DNA of 64,000 nucleotides. Source: Pigmentiphaga kullae. GTDB taxonomy: Bacteria > Pseudomonadota > Gammaproteobacteria > Burkholderiales > Burkholderiaceae_B. Below the pieces are notes generated by a model that saw only the letters and a program-made list of their open reading frames with translations, did no database searches and was not told the DNA's origin. The position numbers were made by a program, and so were the translations under genes. This document shows positions 17,169 to 27,070 of the stretch, piece by piece (within the stretch, counting starts at the first letter, position 1; the number at the start of each line of letters is the position of its first letter). Location: positions 806,001 to 870,000 of the forward strand of contig NZ_SGXC01000003.1 in the NCBI RefSeq assembly GCF_004216695.1. The letters are read 5' to 3'.

Positions 17169-17915
17169 TCATCGGAAGCTGGCCACCAGGCTGCCGATCA
17201 GCAGGTTCCAGCCGTCGGCCAGGACGAACAGCATGAGCTTGAACGGCAGCGAGATAAGCACCGGCGACAGCATCATCATGCCCATGGACATCAGCACGCT
17301 GGATACGACCAGGTCGATGACCAGAAAGGGCAGGAAGACCATGAAGCCGATCTGGAACGCCGTCTTCAGCTCGCTGGTCACGAAGGCGGGCACCACCACG
17401 CGCAGCGGCAGCTGGGCCGCCTCGGATACCGGCGGCGTGCCGGCCAGGCGCATGAACAGCGCCAGATCGGACTCGCGGGTCTGCCTGAGCATGAAATCCT
17501 TCATCGGCGCCTGGGCCTTGTCCACGGCTTCCCGGAAATCGATCTGCTTGCTGTCGAAGGGCTGGTAGGCCTCGGTATAGACCTTGTCGAACGTGGGCGT
17601 CATGATGAACAGGGTCATGAACAGCGCCAGCCCGATCAGCACCATGTTGGGCGGCGAGCCCTGCAGGCCCAGCGCGCTGCGCAGCAGCGAGAGCACGATG
17701 ATGATGCGCGTGAAGCTGGTCATCATCAGCAATACGGCGGGCAGGAAGCTCAGCGCCGACAGCACCAGCAGCGTCTGCAGCGACAGCGACCAGGTGGTGC
17801 CGCCGCCCGGGCCGGGGCTGCTGGTCAGGGCCGGGATGCCGGCTTCCTGCGCATGGACGCCGCCGGCGGCCAGCAGCAAAAGCAGGGCGATGGAAACCAG
17901 AGGCGCGCGCATCAT
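17169..17915 (-). CDS. fliP: Flagellar biosynthesis protein FliP
   Basis: A 248-residue export-gate protein with a cleavable signal peptide ([19 protein letters not shown]) and four later membrane segments. Family signatures include [38 protein letters not shown] and the late [20 protein letters not shown]. Translation may start at 17915, overlapping the fliO stop as ATGA, or at the adjacent ATG at 17912. A longer in-frame extension is arginine-rich shadow sequence inside fliO and was rejected. Confidence 0.94.
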   Translation of the reverse strand: MMRAPLVSIALLLLLAAGGVHAQEAGIPALTSSPGPGGGTTWSLSLQTLLVLSALSFLPAVLLMMTSFTRIIIVLSLLRSALGLQGSPPNMVLIGLALFMTLFIMTPTFDKVYTEAYQPFDSKQIDFREAVDKAQAPMKDFMLRQTRESDLALFMRLAGTPPVSEAAQLPLRVVVPAFVTSELKTAFQIGFMVFLPFLVIDLVVSSVLMSMGMMMLSPVLISLPFKLMLFVLADGWNLLIGSLVASFR

Positions 17916-18247
17916 TGCTTGCCGAAGCGGGCCAGGAGCGTGCGAAAGTCGGGCAGCGGGGCGGCCGCGGCGGATTCCGCCGGGGGCGCGTCGTCGGGGC
18001 GCGGCAGCACGGCCAGCGGCCGGACGCTGCCGGCCGAGACGCCGGCAACGATCCATTGGCCGGCCACTTCGACCAGGACCACGCGTTCGCGCGGCCCGAC
18101 CATCAACTGGCCGCGCAGCCGCAGCGGGTTGGCGCCGCCGGCCTGGGGCCGCTGCACGCGCCGCAGCAGCCAGGCGCAGGCCATGATCAGCGCCAGCACG
18201 GCGGCCAGCGCCAGCACGGTCTGCAGGGTGGAACCGGGGGAAATCAT
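17912..18247 (-). CDS. fliO: Flagellar protein FliO
   Basis: A 111-residue protein with one N-terminal membrane helix ([19 protein letters not shown]), then the FliO cytoplasmic domain with [20 protein letters not shown] and [12 protein letters not shown]. FliO is a chaperone for assembling the FliP ring of the export gate. It sits between fliN and fliP as expected, overlapping fliP by four bases. Confidence 0.9.
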   Translation of the reverse strand: MISPGSTLQTVLALAAVLALIMACAWLLRRVQRPQAGGANPLRLRGQLMVGPRERVVLVEVAGQWIVAGVSAGSVRPLAVLPRPDDAPPAESAAAAPLPDFRTLLARFGKQ

Positions 18248-18255
18248 CGGGGCGG

Positions 18256-18678
18256 CTAGCGGTTGAGGCGGCGCAGCCGCTCGGACGGCGTGACGATGTC
18301 GGTCAGCCGGATACCGAATTTGTCGTTGACCACGACCACCTCGCCCTGGGCGATCAGGCAGCCGTTGACCATCACGTCCATGGGCTCGCCTGCCAGGCCG
18401 TCGAGTTCCACCACCGATCCCTGCGCCAGTTGCAGGATCTGCTTGATGGGGATGCGGGTGCGGCCCAGCTCCACGGTCAAGGTGACCGGGATGTCCATGA
18501 TGATCTCGATGTCGTTGACCGTCCTGGACGTTTCCTCGCCGGGGGTGAACTGCTCGAACAGTTCGTCGGCGGGGCGCGCGGCCGCGCCGGCCTGCGACTG
18601 TTCGGCCAGCGCCGCGGCCCAGTCGTCGTCGGCCGTGGCGCCGGGCGGCTCGGGCAGGTGTTCAGGATCCGCTTCCAT
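18256..18678 (-). CDS. fliN: Flagellar motor switch protein FliN
   Basis: A 140-residue C-ring protein. The C-terminal SpoA domain (residues ~65-138) shows [19 protein letters not shown] and the late [12 protein letters not shown]. The acidic, Ala-rich N-terminal half is a variable linker. I start at the ATG at 18678 (MEADPEH) because AGGAG lies six bases upstream; the ATG six bases earlier touches the same AGGAG. It overlaps the end of fliM by 17 bases. Confidence 0.94.
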   Translation of the reverse strand: MEADPEHLPEPPGATADDDWAAALAEQSQAGAAARPADELFEQFTPGEETSRTVNDIEIIMDIPVTLTVELGRTRIPIKQILQLAQGSVVELDGLAGEPMDVMVNGCLIAQGEVVVVNDKFGIRLTDIVTPSERLRRLNR

Positions 18679-19672
18679 TCTCATCTCCTAACTGGTTTTC
18701 CGATTGCAGGGTGGCCAGCACCTTGCCGATGCGGATCGCGTACTGCCCGTTGCTGACGCCGATCTTGCAGTCGAATATGGGCACGCCGTCCACATAGGCG
18801 GGCAGCGTGGGGGCGATGTCGATCGGGATGACGTCGCCCTTCTGCATGTTCAGCAGGTCGCGCAACACCAGTTCGCTCTGGGCCAGGTTGACCACCATCT
18901 CGACGTCGGCCAGCTGGATCTGCTTGGAGAGCATGCGCAGCCAGCGCTTGTCGGGTTCCATCTGGTCGCCCTGGACGGGGCTGTACAGCGCATCGCGGAT
19001 GGGCTCGACCGACGCGTACGGAAAACAGATGTGCAGGTCGCCGCCGGACGAGCCGAATTCGATCGAGAACGTCGAGCAGACGACGATCTCGGACGGCGTG
19101 GCGATGTTGGCGAACTGCGTGTGCATTTCGGCGCGCTGGTATTCGAAGTGCATGGGGTGGACGGCGGCCCACGCCTTGGCGTATTCGTCCAGCACCACCG
19201 CCAGCATGCGCTGGATGATGCGCTGCTCGGTGGCGGTGAAGTCGCGTCCCTCGACCCGGGTGTGATAGCGGCCGTCGCCGCCGAACAGGTTGTCGATGAC
19301 CGAGAAAACCAGCCGCGGCTCGAAGATGAACAGGGCATTGCCCCGCAGGGGCTTGAGCGAGACGATGTTCAGGTTGGTCGGGACGACGATGTTGCGCAGG
19401 AACTCGCTGTACTTGACCAGCCGCACCGGGCCGACCGAGATCTCGGGGTTGCGCCGCAGGAAGTTGAACAGCCCCACGCGCAACAGGCGGCCGAAGCGAT
19501 CGTGGATGATCTCGAGCGACGGCATGCGGCCGCGCACGATGCGCTCCTGCTTGGCCAGGTTGTAGGGACGTATGCCGGCCGGCTCTTCTTCCTTGGGCAG
19601 CTCGTCGTGCTCGCCCGTGACGCCCCGCAACAGGGCGTCGACTTCGTCTTGCGACAGGAATTCACCGGCCAT
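18662..19672 (-). CDS. fliM: Flagellar motor switch protein FliM
   Basis: A 336-residue switch protein. Its N-terminal peptide FLSQDEVDALLRGVTGE is the binding site for phosphorylated CheY. The middle domain follows (about residues 45-230, with HDRFGRLLRVGLFNFLRR) and then a C-terminal SpoA domain that pairs with FliN. CheY binding here reverses flagellar rotation; cheY and cheZ are encoded about 20 kb away. Confidence 0.96.
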   Translation of the reverse strand: MAGEFLSQDEVDALLRGVTGEHDELPKEEEPAGIRPYNLAKQERIVRGRMPSLEIIHDRFGRLLRVGLFNFLRRNPEISVGPVRLVKYSEFLRNIVVPTNLNIVSLKPLRGNALFIFEPRLVFSVIDNLFGGDGRYHTRVEGRDFTATEQRIIQRMLAVVLDEYAKAWAAVHPMHFEYQRAEMHTQFANIATPSEIVVCSTFSIEFGSSGGDLHICFPYASVEPIRDALYSPVQGDQMEPDKRWLRMLSKQIQLADVEMVVNLAQSELVLRDLLNMQKGDVIPIDIAPTLPAYVDGVPIFDCKIGVSNGQYAIRIGKVLATLQSENQLGDENGSGS

Positions 19673-19731
19673 CGTGGGCGCTCCGGGCGGCGTCGTGGGA
19701 AGGCGTCATCGGCGTCACGGCGCAACGAGAC

Positions 19732-20271
19732 CTACTGGATCACGAAACTGGAGAAATGCGCGGCGTAAACATTGGAACGGAATTCCGGCGCAATGTATTT
19801 CCGGGCGATGTCGACGACCTGCGTGGCCAGGGCCTGCTTGCCCTTCAGGCTGAGCAGTTCGTCGGCGGTCTTGGAACTCAGCAGCAGCAGGATGTCGCTG
19901 CGGATGGGAGGAACGACCGCGTTCAAGGCGGCGCCCGCCTTGGCGTCTCCCACCTCGATCACGATTCCCACCTGCGCGAAGCGGTCGTTGTCGCGCTCGG
20001 CCAGGTTGGCCGTGAACAGGTCCAGCGGCGTGAAGACGCGCTTGCCCGGGTTCGCGGACGCGGTGGGGGCAGGCGCCGCGGGGGGCCTGGGTTGGGTCGG
20101 GTCGTCGTCTTCCTGCAATCCGGGATAGCTGTAGGTCTCGAAGTTGGCCAATTGCTTGTTGTGGACGAGCAGCAGCGCGGCCATGGCCGCGATCACGACC
20201 AGCAGTACGAGTCCGCCCAGCACGAACAGCCAGGTGCGGGTACGTTTCACAGGGACTATGGCCTCGGCCAT
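19732..20271 (-). CDS. fliL: Flagellar basal body-associated protein FliL
   Basis: A 179-residue single-pass protein. The membrane segment is TWLFVLGGLVLLVVIAAMAA, followed by a Pro-rich linker and the FliL periplasmic domain (FTPLDLFTANLAERDNDRFA to the SNVYAAHFSSFVIQ tail). FliL surrounds the stator and affects torque and swarming. I use the ATG at 20271, which has GGAG nine bases upstream; an ATG nine bases earlier abuts the GGAG. It lies upstream of fliM with a 59-base gap. Confidence 0.92.
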   Translation of the reverse strand: MAEAIVPVKRTRTWLFVLGGLVLLVVIAAMAALLLVHNKQLANFETYSYPGLQEDDDPTQPRPPAAPAPTASANPGKRVFTPLDLFTANLAERDNDRFAQVGIVIEVGDAKAGAALNAVVPPIRSDILLLLSSKTADELLSLKGKQALATQVVDIARKYIAPEFRSNVYAAHFSSFVIQ

Positions 20272-20408
20272 GAACAACATCTCCGGAGTCGGTGGGAAAG
20301 GGCAGCGAACTGCCCCGAGACTGCATTATCCAGACGCGGATCGGCAACGATCGGTGGAACAGCAGGGGAAATCCCGCGGTTGGCCGGCCGGGCCGGCCCG
20401 CGGCGGCC

Positions 20409-21569
20409 TCATGCGTACAGGTCGACCATGCCGTTGCCCGTCGAGGTGCCGCGCACGGCGGGAGCGGCCGGGCTCGCGGCAAGGCTGGTGGCGTCGCCGC
20501 CGGCGGCCGGCGCGCGGTTTGCCGGTGCCTCGCGTCCGGCGAACTGCCGGGCGGCCAGGAAACCGCTCTGCTGTTCGCTGCCGACCGAGGCCTGGCCCAG
20601 GCTCAGCCCGTTGGCGGCCAACACGTCCTTCAGGCCGGCCAGCGAGTTCTCCAGCGCCTGGCGCGTCGATTCGTGGTTGCTGCCGAACACCACGCTGGCG
20701 GCGTCGCCGTCCAGCCGCAGGTGGATCGTGATGGGCCCCAGCGCCTCGGGATCGACACGCAGCTGCGCGGTTTGCAGGGGACCCGCGGCCATCCAGCGCA
20801 AGGCCGTGTCGATGCGGTCCTGCAAGGCGCCGGTGTGCAGTTGCACCGGGGCGCCCGGCACGGTGGGCAGTTCGCCGCGCACCGATGGCGCCGGCGTGTG
20901 ATGGGACGGCGGGGTGTTGACCGGCACCGTGGCGGACGCCTGCAGCACCGCGACGGGATCGGATGCCTTGGAGGCGGCGGGTTCCACGGCGGCAGGCTGG
21001 GAGGACGCCAGTGGCTGGGCGCGAGGTACGGAAGCTGTCCGATCCACGCGCCGGCCGGCGGCCTCCGGGGCCGTGCCGGCGGCGGGCGCCGCAGCGGCGG
21101 GGCGCGCGGTCACGCCGGCAGCCGGGTTCGTCGCCAGGGCGACGGCATCCTGTTCGGCCACGGCGGAGGGCAGGGCGGCGGGATCGGCCTGCGTCGCGGA
21201 TGCCGGCACGGCTGCCGGGGCCGGGGCATCGCCGGCACTGACGGCATTGATGGCATCGGCGGCGCCTTCCGGCGCAAGGGCCGCGACCACGGGCGCCATG
21301 GCGGGCGGCGCGAGGTAGCCGGCCCACTGCGACAGCCAGGGCAGGTCCGGCGCGATGGTGGGGGCGGCGTCGTCCTGGCCGCTGGGGGTATCGGTATCCG
21401 CCGCTTCGGTCTGTGCCGGAGTGTCCGTCCTGGCGGGTTCCGGCACTTGCGACGCCGCCGCGAGCATGTCCTCGAAGGGCAGGTCGGCCGGCGCGCCGTC
21501 GCCGGATCCGGCCGGAGCGGGCGGGGGCGCGGCCGGGGGCTGGGCGAACGAGACGGGAAGCGCGGTCAT
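20409..21569 (-). CDS. fliK: Flagellar hook-length control protein FliK
   Basis: A 386-residue protein, most of it Ala- and Pro-rich and poorly conserved, as expected for the molecular ruler. The C-terminal switch domain (residues ~265-345) is recognisable from QLRVDPEALGPITIHLRLDG and the following VVFGSNHESTRQALENSLAGL. FliK measures the growing hook and triggers FlhB to export filament proteins. It overlaps fliJ by four bases. A second FliK-like gene is found at 27968-29245. Confidence 0.9.
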   Translation of the reverse strand: MTALPVSFAQPPAAPPPAPAGSGDGAPADLPFEDMLAAASQVPEPARTDTPAQTEAADTDTPSGQDDAAPTIAPDLPWLSQWAGYLAPPAMAPVVAALAPEGAADAINAVSAGDAPAPAAVPASATQADPAALPSAVAEQDAVALATNPAAGVTARPAAAAPAAGTAPEAAGRRVDRTASVPRAQPLASSQPAAVEPAASKASDPVAVLQASATVPVNTPPSHHTPAPSVRGELPTVPGAPVQLHTGALQDRIDTALRWMAAGPLQTAQLRVDPEALGPITIHLRLDGDAASVVFGSNHESTRQALENSLAGLKDVLAANGLSLGQASVGSEQQSGFLAARQFAGREAPANRAPAAGGDATSLAASPAAPAVRGTSTGNGMVDLYA

Positions 21570-22021
21570 ACCGCGTATCCCGTTGGGGTGCCGAAATGCC
21601 GGCGGCTGGCGAATTCGTCGATCTGCTTCTGCATGCGCCTGGCCTCGGTCGATTGCTGGCGCTGGGTTTCCCGCTGGGCCAGGATCTCCAGGGACTTGAG
21701 CTTGCGTTCCTCGTCGAAGAACGCCGCTCGGGTCGAGTGCATGTGGCCCGCGCAGCGTTCGACCTCCTGCGACTGCTGTTCGACGGCCTCGCTCAGTTGC
21801 TGGATGAAGCGGGCGTAGTTGCCGACCAGCGTGCCGTCCAGGCCGATGCCGGTCTGGTTGCGCATGCGCGACTCGTAATCCGACCGGTAGTTCTCGATCA
21901 GCACCAGGCGCTCGCGGGCGCGCGAGTGTGCCGCGGCGGCCTGGGCGAACTCCTGGGCGGCCTTGTTCTTGCGGCCTTCCGCAAGTTCGATCAGCGTGGC
22001 GAGCGTGGTGGTGGACGTCAT
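21566..22021 (-). CDS. fliJ: Flagellar export protein FliJ
   Basis: A 151-residue, almost wholly alpha-helical coiled-coil protein (LATLIELAEGRKNKAAQEFA; RRMQKQIDEFASRR). FliJ is the stalk of the export ATPase and promotes docking of FliI to FlhA. Position between fliI and fliK supports the call, since sequence conservation in this family is low. Confidence 0.9.
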   Translation of the reverse strand: MTSTTTLATLIELAEGRKNKAAQEFAQAAAAHSRARERLVLIENYRSDYESRMRNQTGIGLDGTLVGNYARFIQQLSEAVEQQSQEVERCAGHMHSTRAAFFDEERKLKSLEILAQRETQRQQSTEARRMQKQIDEFASRRHFGTPTGYAV

Positions 22022-22040
22022 GGCGGACCTTTGGGGCGGA

Positions 22041-23462
22041 TCAGGTGCCGGCGCCGAAATGTTCGGCGATGGCGGTCATCAGGGTCAGGCTGTCGGCATA
22101 GGGCGCACGGTCTTGCATGTCCTGCTGCAGGAAATTGCCGATGGTGGCGTGCGCCGCGATGGCCTGGTCGAGTTCGGCGTCGGTGCCCGGCACGTAGGCG
22201 CCCACCTGGATCAGATCGCGCGAGCGCTGATAGCGGGAGAACAACTTTTTCAGCGTGCGCGCGTGACGTTGCTGTTGGGCATCGACGATGTTGTGCATGG
22301 CCCGCGAGATCGATTGTTCGATGTCGATGGCGGGGTAGTGGCCGGTGTCGGCCAGCGCCCGGTTGAGTACGATGTGGCCGTCCAGGATGGCGCGGGCCGA
22401 ATCGGCGATCGGGTCCTGCTGGTCGTCGCCTTCGGTCAGTACCGTGTAGAACGCGGTGATCGAGCCGGCGCCGTGCGTGCCGTTGCCCGCGCGTTCGACC
22501 AGCGCGGGCAGCTTGGCGAACACCGATGGCGGATAGCCCTTGGTGGCGGGCGGCTCGCCGATGGCCAGCGCGATCTCCCGCTGCGCCATCGCGTAGCGCG
22601 TGAGCGAATCCATGATCAGCAGCACGTTCTTGCCCTGATCGCGGAAATGCTCGGCCAGTACCGTGGCGTAGGCCGCGCCCTGCAGGCGCATCAGCGGCGC
22701 GGCGTCGGCGGGCGCCGCCACCACGACCGACCGCGCCAGTCCTTCCGGGCCGAGAATGTGGTCGATGAATTCCTTGACCTCGCGGCCGCGTTCGCCGATC
22801 AGGCCCACCACGGTCACGTCGGCCTCGGTGTAGCGTGCCATCATGCCCAGCAGCACGCTCTTGCCGACGCCCGAGCCGGCGAACAGGCCCATGCGCTGTC
22901 CGCGCCCTACCGTCAGCATGGCGTTGATGGCGCGCACGCCCACGTCCAGGGGGCGTTCGATGGGTTGGCGCTCGATGGGATTGACCGGCCGCGCGGCCAG
23001 CGGTGCGCGCTGGGCGGAGGTGATCGGGCCCAGCCGGTCGAGCGGGCGCCCGGCGCCGTCCACCACGCGCCCCAGCAGTGCGTCGCCGACGGGCAGGTGC
23101 TTGGTGATTTCCTCGGTTGGGAGGCTCTGTCCGGCGGCTTCGTCGGCCGGTGGGTAGGCGGGGGCCGGACGCTGCGGCTCGAGCGGCATGACCAGCGATC
23201 CCGCCGTCAGTCCATGTAGTTCGCTGGATGGCATCAGGAACAGCCGTTCGCCGTTGAAGCCCACCACCTCGGCCTCGGCGGCGCGGTCGTGCGCCTGCAT
23301 GATCCGGCAGGTGCTGCCCACCGGCAGCTTCAGGCCCACGGCCTCCATGACCAGGCCGGCCACGCGCGTCAGGCGGCCCGACGCGGCCACGGGCGCCGCC
23401 GTGCGCACGCGGGCGGTGCAGCCTTCGACGAAACGGGCCAGGCTGGCGGTGGCGTCATGCAC
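22041..23462 (-). CDS. fliI: Flagellum-specific ATP synthase FliI
   Basis: A 473-residue export ATPase related to the F1 beta subunit. Walker A is [13 protein letters not shown], Walker B is [13 protein letters not shown], and the flagellar-type [16 protein letters not shown] and [16 protein letters not shown] segments are present. It drives unfolding and entry of export substrates. I use the GTG at 23462 (VHDATASL), which overlaps the fliH stop; the longer frame inside fliH lacks FliI-like sequence. Confidence 0.95.
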   Translation of the reverse strand: MHDATASLARFVEGCTARVRTAAPVAASGRLTRVAGLVMEAVGLKLPVGSTCRIMQAHDRAAEAEVVGFNGERLFLMPSSELHGLTAGSLVMPLEPQRPAPAYPPADEAAGQSLPTEEITKHLPVGDALLGRVVDGAGRPLDRLGPITSAQRAPLAARPVNPIERQPIERPLDVGVRAINAMLTVGRGQRMGLFAGSGVGKSVLLGMMARYTEADVTVVGLIGERGREVKEFIDHILGPEGLARSVVVAAPADAAPLMRLQGAAYATVLAEHFRDQGKNVLLIMDSLTRYAMAQREIALAIGEPPATKGYPPSVFAKLPALVERAGNGTHGAGSITAFYTVLTEGDDQQDPIADSARAILDGHIVLNRALADTGHYPAIDIEQSISRAMHNIVDAQQQRHARTLKKLFSRYQRSRDLIQVGAYVPGTDAELDQAIAAHATIGNFLQQDMQDRAPYADSLTLMTAIAEHFGAGT

Positions 23463-24255
23463 GCTCGTCGCTCCAGGGGCTGTCCTGGCCCAGCGTGGCC
23501 AGGGTGCGCTTCCAGCGCGTACCCAGGGTCGCGTCGATATCGGACTGCTGGGTGGATATCCGGCAGCCGCCGGCCTGGACGCCGGCATCCTCGACGATCT
23601 TCCACTGCCCCAGTTCGAGTTCCTCGCCCAGGTGGGCGCGCACCAGTTGCACGTCGGACGGGTGCAGCAGCAGTTGCTTGCCGGTTTCTCCGCCGATGAG
23701 CTGGTTGAAGGCGTCGCGCACCACCGCCAGGATCACGTTGTTGTCCAGGGCCAATTCGCGCTGGATGACCTGGCGCGCGATCTCGGCCGCCAGCTCCAGC
23801 AGTCGGGGAGCCAGGCCGGTCTCGAAGCGGTCGAACACGTCGGAGGCGGCGCGCGCCATCGTCTGCAATTGCTCGGCCTCGCGCCGGGCCGCGGCGCTGC
23901 CGTGGTCGTAGCCCGCCGCATAGCCTTCGTCGAAGGCCGCCGTCTTGATGCGCTCGACCTCGGCCGGGTCGACGGCCGGTACCGGATCGGCGGGAAGCGG
24001 CGCCGCTTCGGCCGCGGCGGGGGCGGGCGTCGCGGTTTCGCGCCGCACGGTTTCCTCGCGGGCGCGGCGGTCGGCCTCCTGCCGGGCGGCGGCCAGCGCC
24101 GTTTCGATCGCGCGCTTTTCTTCCGGCGTTTGTGGCCGGCGCCGGGTCTCGCCCTGCATGGATGCTTCGCCGAAGGTGTCCAGGCGCCAGACGGGCAGGT
24201 GGCGGCCTTCGTCGGCGCGCAGGATGCGGCGGGCGCCCGGCAGCGGCTCAGACAT
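23455..24255 (-). CDS. fliH: Flagellar assembly protein FliH
   Basis: A 266-residue regulator of the FliI ATPase. It has an Ala/Glu/Arg-rich central helix with [20 protein letters not shown] (the FliH glycine-repeat region), and a C-terminal FliH/V-ATPase E domain ([34 protein letters not shown]). It keeps FliI inactive until it docks. It overlaps fliG by 8 bases and fliI by 8. Confidence 0.93.
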   Translation of the reverse strand: MSEPLPGARRILRADEGRHLPVWRLDTFGEASMQGETRRRPQTPEEKRAIETALAAARQEADRRAREETVRRETATPAPAAAEAAPLPADPVPAVDPAEVERIKTAAFDEGYAAGYDHGSAAARREAEQLQTMARAASDVFDRFETGLAPRLLELAAEIARQVIQRELALDNNVILAVVRDAFNQLIGGETGKQLLLHPSDVQLVRAHLGEELELGQWKIVEDAGVQAGGCRISTQQSDIDATLGTRWKRTLATLGQDSPWSDERA

Positions 24256-25264
24256 ACTGTTCCTCGCCCATGCCGTTGATGGCCAGGTCGCCGGACTCGG
24301 TCAGCCGGCGCGCGACCTTCAGTATTTCCTTCTGCTGCGCCTCGACCTCGGAGATCTTGACCGGACCGCGCACATCCAGGTCCTCGCGCAGCTGCTGCGC
24401 GGCGCGGGCCGGCATGCAGCGGAACACCTTGGCGCGCAGCTCGGTGCTGGCGCCCTTGAGCGCGAGGATGAGCGAGTCGGGCGTGACCTCGCGCAGCAGC
24501 AGCTGCATGCCGCGGTCGTCGGCGTCGATCAGGTTTTCGAAGGTGAACATCTCGTCGATGATGCGCTGCGCCAGTTCCGTGTCGACCTGCTTGACGATGG
24601 ACAGGATCTGGTGCTCGGACGACGAGCCCACGTAGTTGAGGATGTCGGCCGCGGTCTTGACTCCGCCCAGCTTGCGGCGCTTGATCTGCTCGTTGCCCGA
24701 GAGCATCTTCAGCAGCACGTCGTTCAGCTCGCGCAGCGCGGCCGGCTGGATGCCGTCCAGCGTGGCGATGCGCAACAGCACGTCGGCACGCACGCGCTCG
24801 GTCAGGTAGTTGATCACCGCGGCCGACTGGTCGGCCTCCAGGTGCACCAGGATCGAGGCGATGATCTGGGGGTGCTCATGGCGGATCAGCTCGGCCACGC
24901 TGGCCGGGTCCATCCACTTCAGGCTCTCGATGCCCGAGGTGTCGCCGGTGTGCAGAATGCGGTCCAGCAGGAATCCCGCCTTGTCCGCGCCCAGCGCCTT
25001 GGTCAGCACGCTGCGCAGATAGGCATCGGCATCGGCCCCGAGCCCCGTGTGCGCGCCGATGTCCGTCTCGAAGCGCTGGATCACCTGGTCCATGGCCTCG
25101 CGCGCGATCCCCTGCATCCCGGCCATCGCCGTACCCAGCTTCTGCACCTCGCGCGGCGACAGATACTTCAGCACCTCGGCCGCCTCTTCCTCTCCCAGCG
25201 ACAACAACAGGATGGCCCCATCGGCCACCCCCTGGTCGGGTTCGGCATTGACTACGTTCATCAT
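24248..25264 (-). CDS. fliG: Flagellar motor switch protein FliG
   Basis: A 338-residue C-ring protein that contacts the stator. The middle domain carries the EHPQ motif (ELIRHEHPQIIASILVHLEA). The C-terminal torque-generating domain has MFTFENLIDADDRGMQLLLR with its charged residues. I start at 25264 (MMNVVNAEPD); the second ATG three bases later is equally possible. The upstream in-frame extension lies in the intergenic repeat and was rejected. fliG is separated from fliF by that repeat. Confidence 0.95.
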   Translation of the reverse strand: MMNVVNAEPDQGVADGAILLLSLGEEEAAEVLKYLSPREVQKLGTAMAGMQGIAREAMDQVIQRFETDIGAHTGLGADADAYLRSVLTKALGADKAGFLLDRILHTGDTSGIESLKWMDPASVAELIRHEHPQIIASILVHLEADQSAAVINYLTERVRADVLLRIATLDGIQPAALRELNDVLLKMLSGNEQIKRRKLGGVKTAADILNYVGSSSEHQILSIVKQVDTELAQRIIDEMFTFENLIDADDRGMQLLLREVTPDSLILALKGASTELRAKVFRCMPARAAQQLREDLDVRGPVKISEVEAQQKEILKVARRLTESGDLAINGMGEEQYV

Positions 25265-25290
25265 CGGCTTACCACTTCGTCGTACCCGCC

Positions 25291-25417
25291 GGCAGCCAGC
25301 GACAGCACCGACGCAACAATCCAAGAAACGGGTACTAGACCCAGGATGCGGTGGATCCGGCTCCGCCGGTCCACCCGCATCGCCCCCTGGGGGGCGCGCG
25401 AAGCGCGTAGGGGGGGG
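25291..25417 (-). repeat. Structured intergenic repeat, copy A (core 25337-25417)
   Basis: The 81-base core is identical to copy B at 36432-36511 apart from one extra G in the final G-run. The preceding 46 bases (25291-25336) resemble the spacer of copy C (61649-61693). The core folds into three stem-loops: 25345-25381 (16 base pairs, two bulges, TCC loop), 25381-25396, and CGCGC-GAA-GCGCG at 25395-25407. It directly abuts the fliF stop codon. Strand is given in the orientation that runs away from a gene 3' end. Confidence 0.85.
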
Positions 25418-27070
25418 CTATACATCGTTCACCCACTGTCGGATCACCGTGGCCACGACCTGCGGGTTCTCCCGGGCGAAGCGGCGGACCTTTTCCAGCG
25501 GGTCTTCCGGCTGTTCCTCGACGGCTTCGGCAGGGGCCTCGGCCATCATCGCGGGGCTGGCGGCCGTAAAGGCCGGCTCGGGCGGCGGCGGGGGCGCGGT
25601 CAGTTGCTTGATGGCGGGGCGGATCACGCCGATGATCAGGTACAGCACCGCCAGCGCAAGGACCAGCGCCACGCCTATGTCGCGTGCCAGGTTGACGAAC
25701 TCCGGCTGCTGCCAGAACGCCGGCTCGGCGGCGGCTTCGGCGGCGGCTTCGTTGAACGGGATGCTGATGACCGATACCGAGTCGCGGCGCTGCGCATCGA
25801 AGCCGACGGCCTCGTTGACCAGCGCCTTGATCTGCGCCAGTTCGGCATCGCCGAGCGGTGTGCTGACCGGCTGGCCCTTGACCACGCTGGTGCGGTGGTT
25901 GACCACCACGGCGGCGGACAGGCGCTTGATGCGGCCCACGGGCTCGCGCACGTAGCGCACGGTCTTGTCGAGCTCGTAGTTGGTGGTGTCCGCCCGCTTC
26001 ACGTTCTGCGCGGGGGGCTGGGCCTGCGTGCCCGGCGCGGGCGGGTTGGTGGCGGCGCCGCCGGTGGTGGGGGCGATGGCGACCCCGGGCGGCGTGTTGC
26101 TGAGCGTGCCCGGCACGCCGCCGTCCATGCCCAGCGCCGGCTCGCGCGATTCCGAGCTTTGCCGGCTGCGGATGGCGGCCTGGTCGGGCGAGGCGCCGTT
26201 GGGGCGATAGATCTCGTCGGTCTGCTCGTGCCGGCTGAAATCCAGGTCGATGGCGACCTGCGCGCGCAGGTTCTGGGCGCCGACGATGGGCGAGATCAGC
26301 TCGGAGATGCGGCGGGTGTACTGGCGCTCCAGCGTGCGCAGGTATTCGAGCTGGGTGGCATCCAGGCCGTTCGGATCGGTGTCGTTGGCCGACAGCAGGG
26401 TGCCGGTCTGGTCCACCACGCTGACCGCGCCGGGCGCCAGTTCGGGAACGGAGGAGGAAACCAGGTGGACGATGCCGGCGACCTGGCCGCGTTCCAGCAC
26501 CCGGCCGGGCAGCATCTGCACCAGCACCGACGCGGTGGGGCGGTTCTGCTCGCGCATGAAGATGCTGGGCTTGGGAATGGCCAGGTGGACCCGCGCGCTC
26601 TTGACGGTGCCCAGGCTCTGGATGGAGCGGGCCAGTTCGCCTTCCAGCGCGCGCTGGTAGTTCACCTGTTCCTGGAACTGGGTGAGGCCCAGGCGGCTGT
26701 TGTCCATCAGCTCGAAGCCGACGTTGCCGGCGCGGGGCAGCCCCTGCGAGGCCAGGCGCAGCCGCACTTCGTGGACCTGGCCGGGCGGCACCAGGATGAC
26801 GCTGCCACCGTCGGCGATCCGGTAGGGGATTTTCTGCTGTTGCAACGCGGCGACGATGGTCCCGCCGTCCTGGTCGGACAGGCCGCTGAACAGGACGCGG
26901 TACTCCGGGTCGCGGCTCCACAGCAGCGCGGCGACCACGACGGCCATGAGCATGGGGATGCCGATCAACAGGGCAAGCCGGTGGCGCGTGGGCAGCCTGC
27001 CGAACGCCTGCAGGAGCTTGTTACCGCGTGATGCCCCGGCGGCGGGTTGGTTCTGCGTGTCGTCGGCCAT
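25418..27070 (-). CDS. fliF: Flagellar MS-ring protein FliF
   Basis: A 550-residue protein that forms the MS ring, the base for the export apparatus and C ring. Membrane segments lie near residues 31-50 (ALLIGIPMLMAVVVAALLW) and near 455-475 (IGVALVLALAVLYLIIGVI). The periplasmic part begins DPEYRVLFSGLSDQDGGTI, and the C-terminal PLEKVRRFARENPQVVATVI binds FliG. The ATG at 27070 precedes MADDTQNQ. It is the first gene of the minus-strand fli operon and is divergent from fliE. Its TAG stop touches the repeat core. Confidence 0.96.
   Translation of the reverse strand: MADDTQNQPAAGASRGNKLLQAFGRLPTRHRLALLIGIPMLMAVVVAALLWSRDPEYRVLFSGLSDQDGGTIVAALQQQKIPYRIADGGSVILVPPGQVHEVRLRLASQGLPRAGNVGFELMDNSRLGLTQFQEQVNYQRALEGELARSIQSLGTVKSARVHLAIPKPSIFMREQNRPTASVLVQMLPGRVLERGQVAGIVHLVSSSVPELAPGAVSVVDQTGTLLSANDTDPNGLDATQLEYLRTLERQYTRRISELISPIVGAQNLRAQVAIDLDFSRHEQTDEIYRPNGASPDQAAIRSRQSSESREPALGMDGGVPGTLSNTPPGVAIAPTTGGAATNPPAPGTQAQPPAQNVKRADTTNYELDKTVRYVREPVGRIKRLSAAVVVNHRTSVVKGQPVSTPLGDAELAQIKALVNEAVGFDAQRRDSVSVISIPFNEAAAEAAAEPAFWQQPEFVNLARDIGVALVLALAVLYLIIGVIRPAIKQLTAPPPPPEPAFTAASPAMMAEAPAEAVEEQPEDPLEKVRRFARENPQVVATVIRQWVNDV

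Noticed and set aside
23945..27031. Very long plus-strand open frame of about 1000 codons opposite fliF-fliG-fliH.
   Set aside because: It is antisense to three well-recognised flagellar genes, rich in Arg, Gly and Ala, and has no family resemblance. Long stop-free antisense frames are expected in GC-rich DNA.
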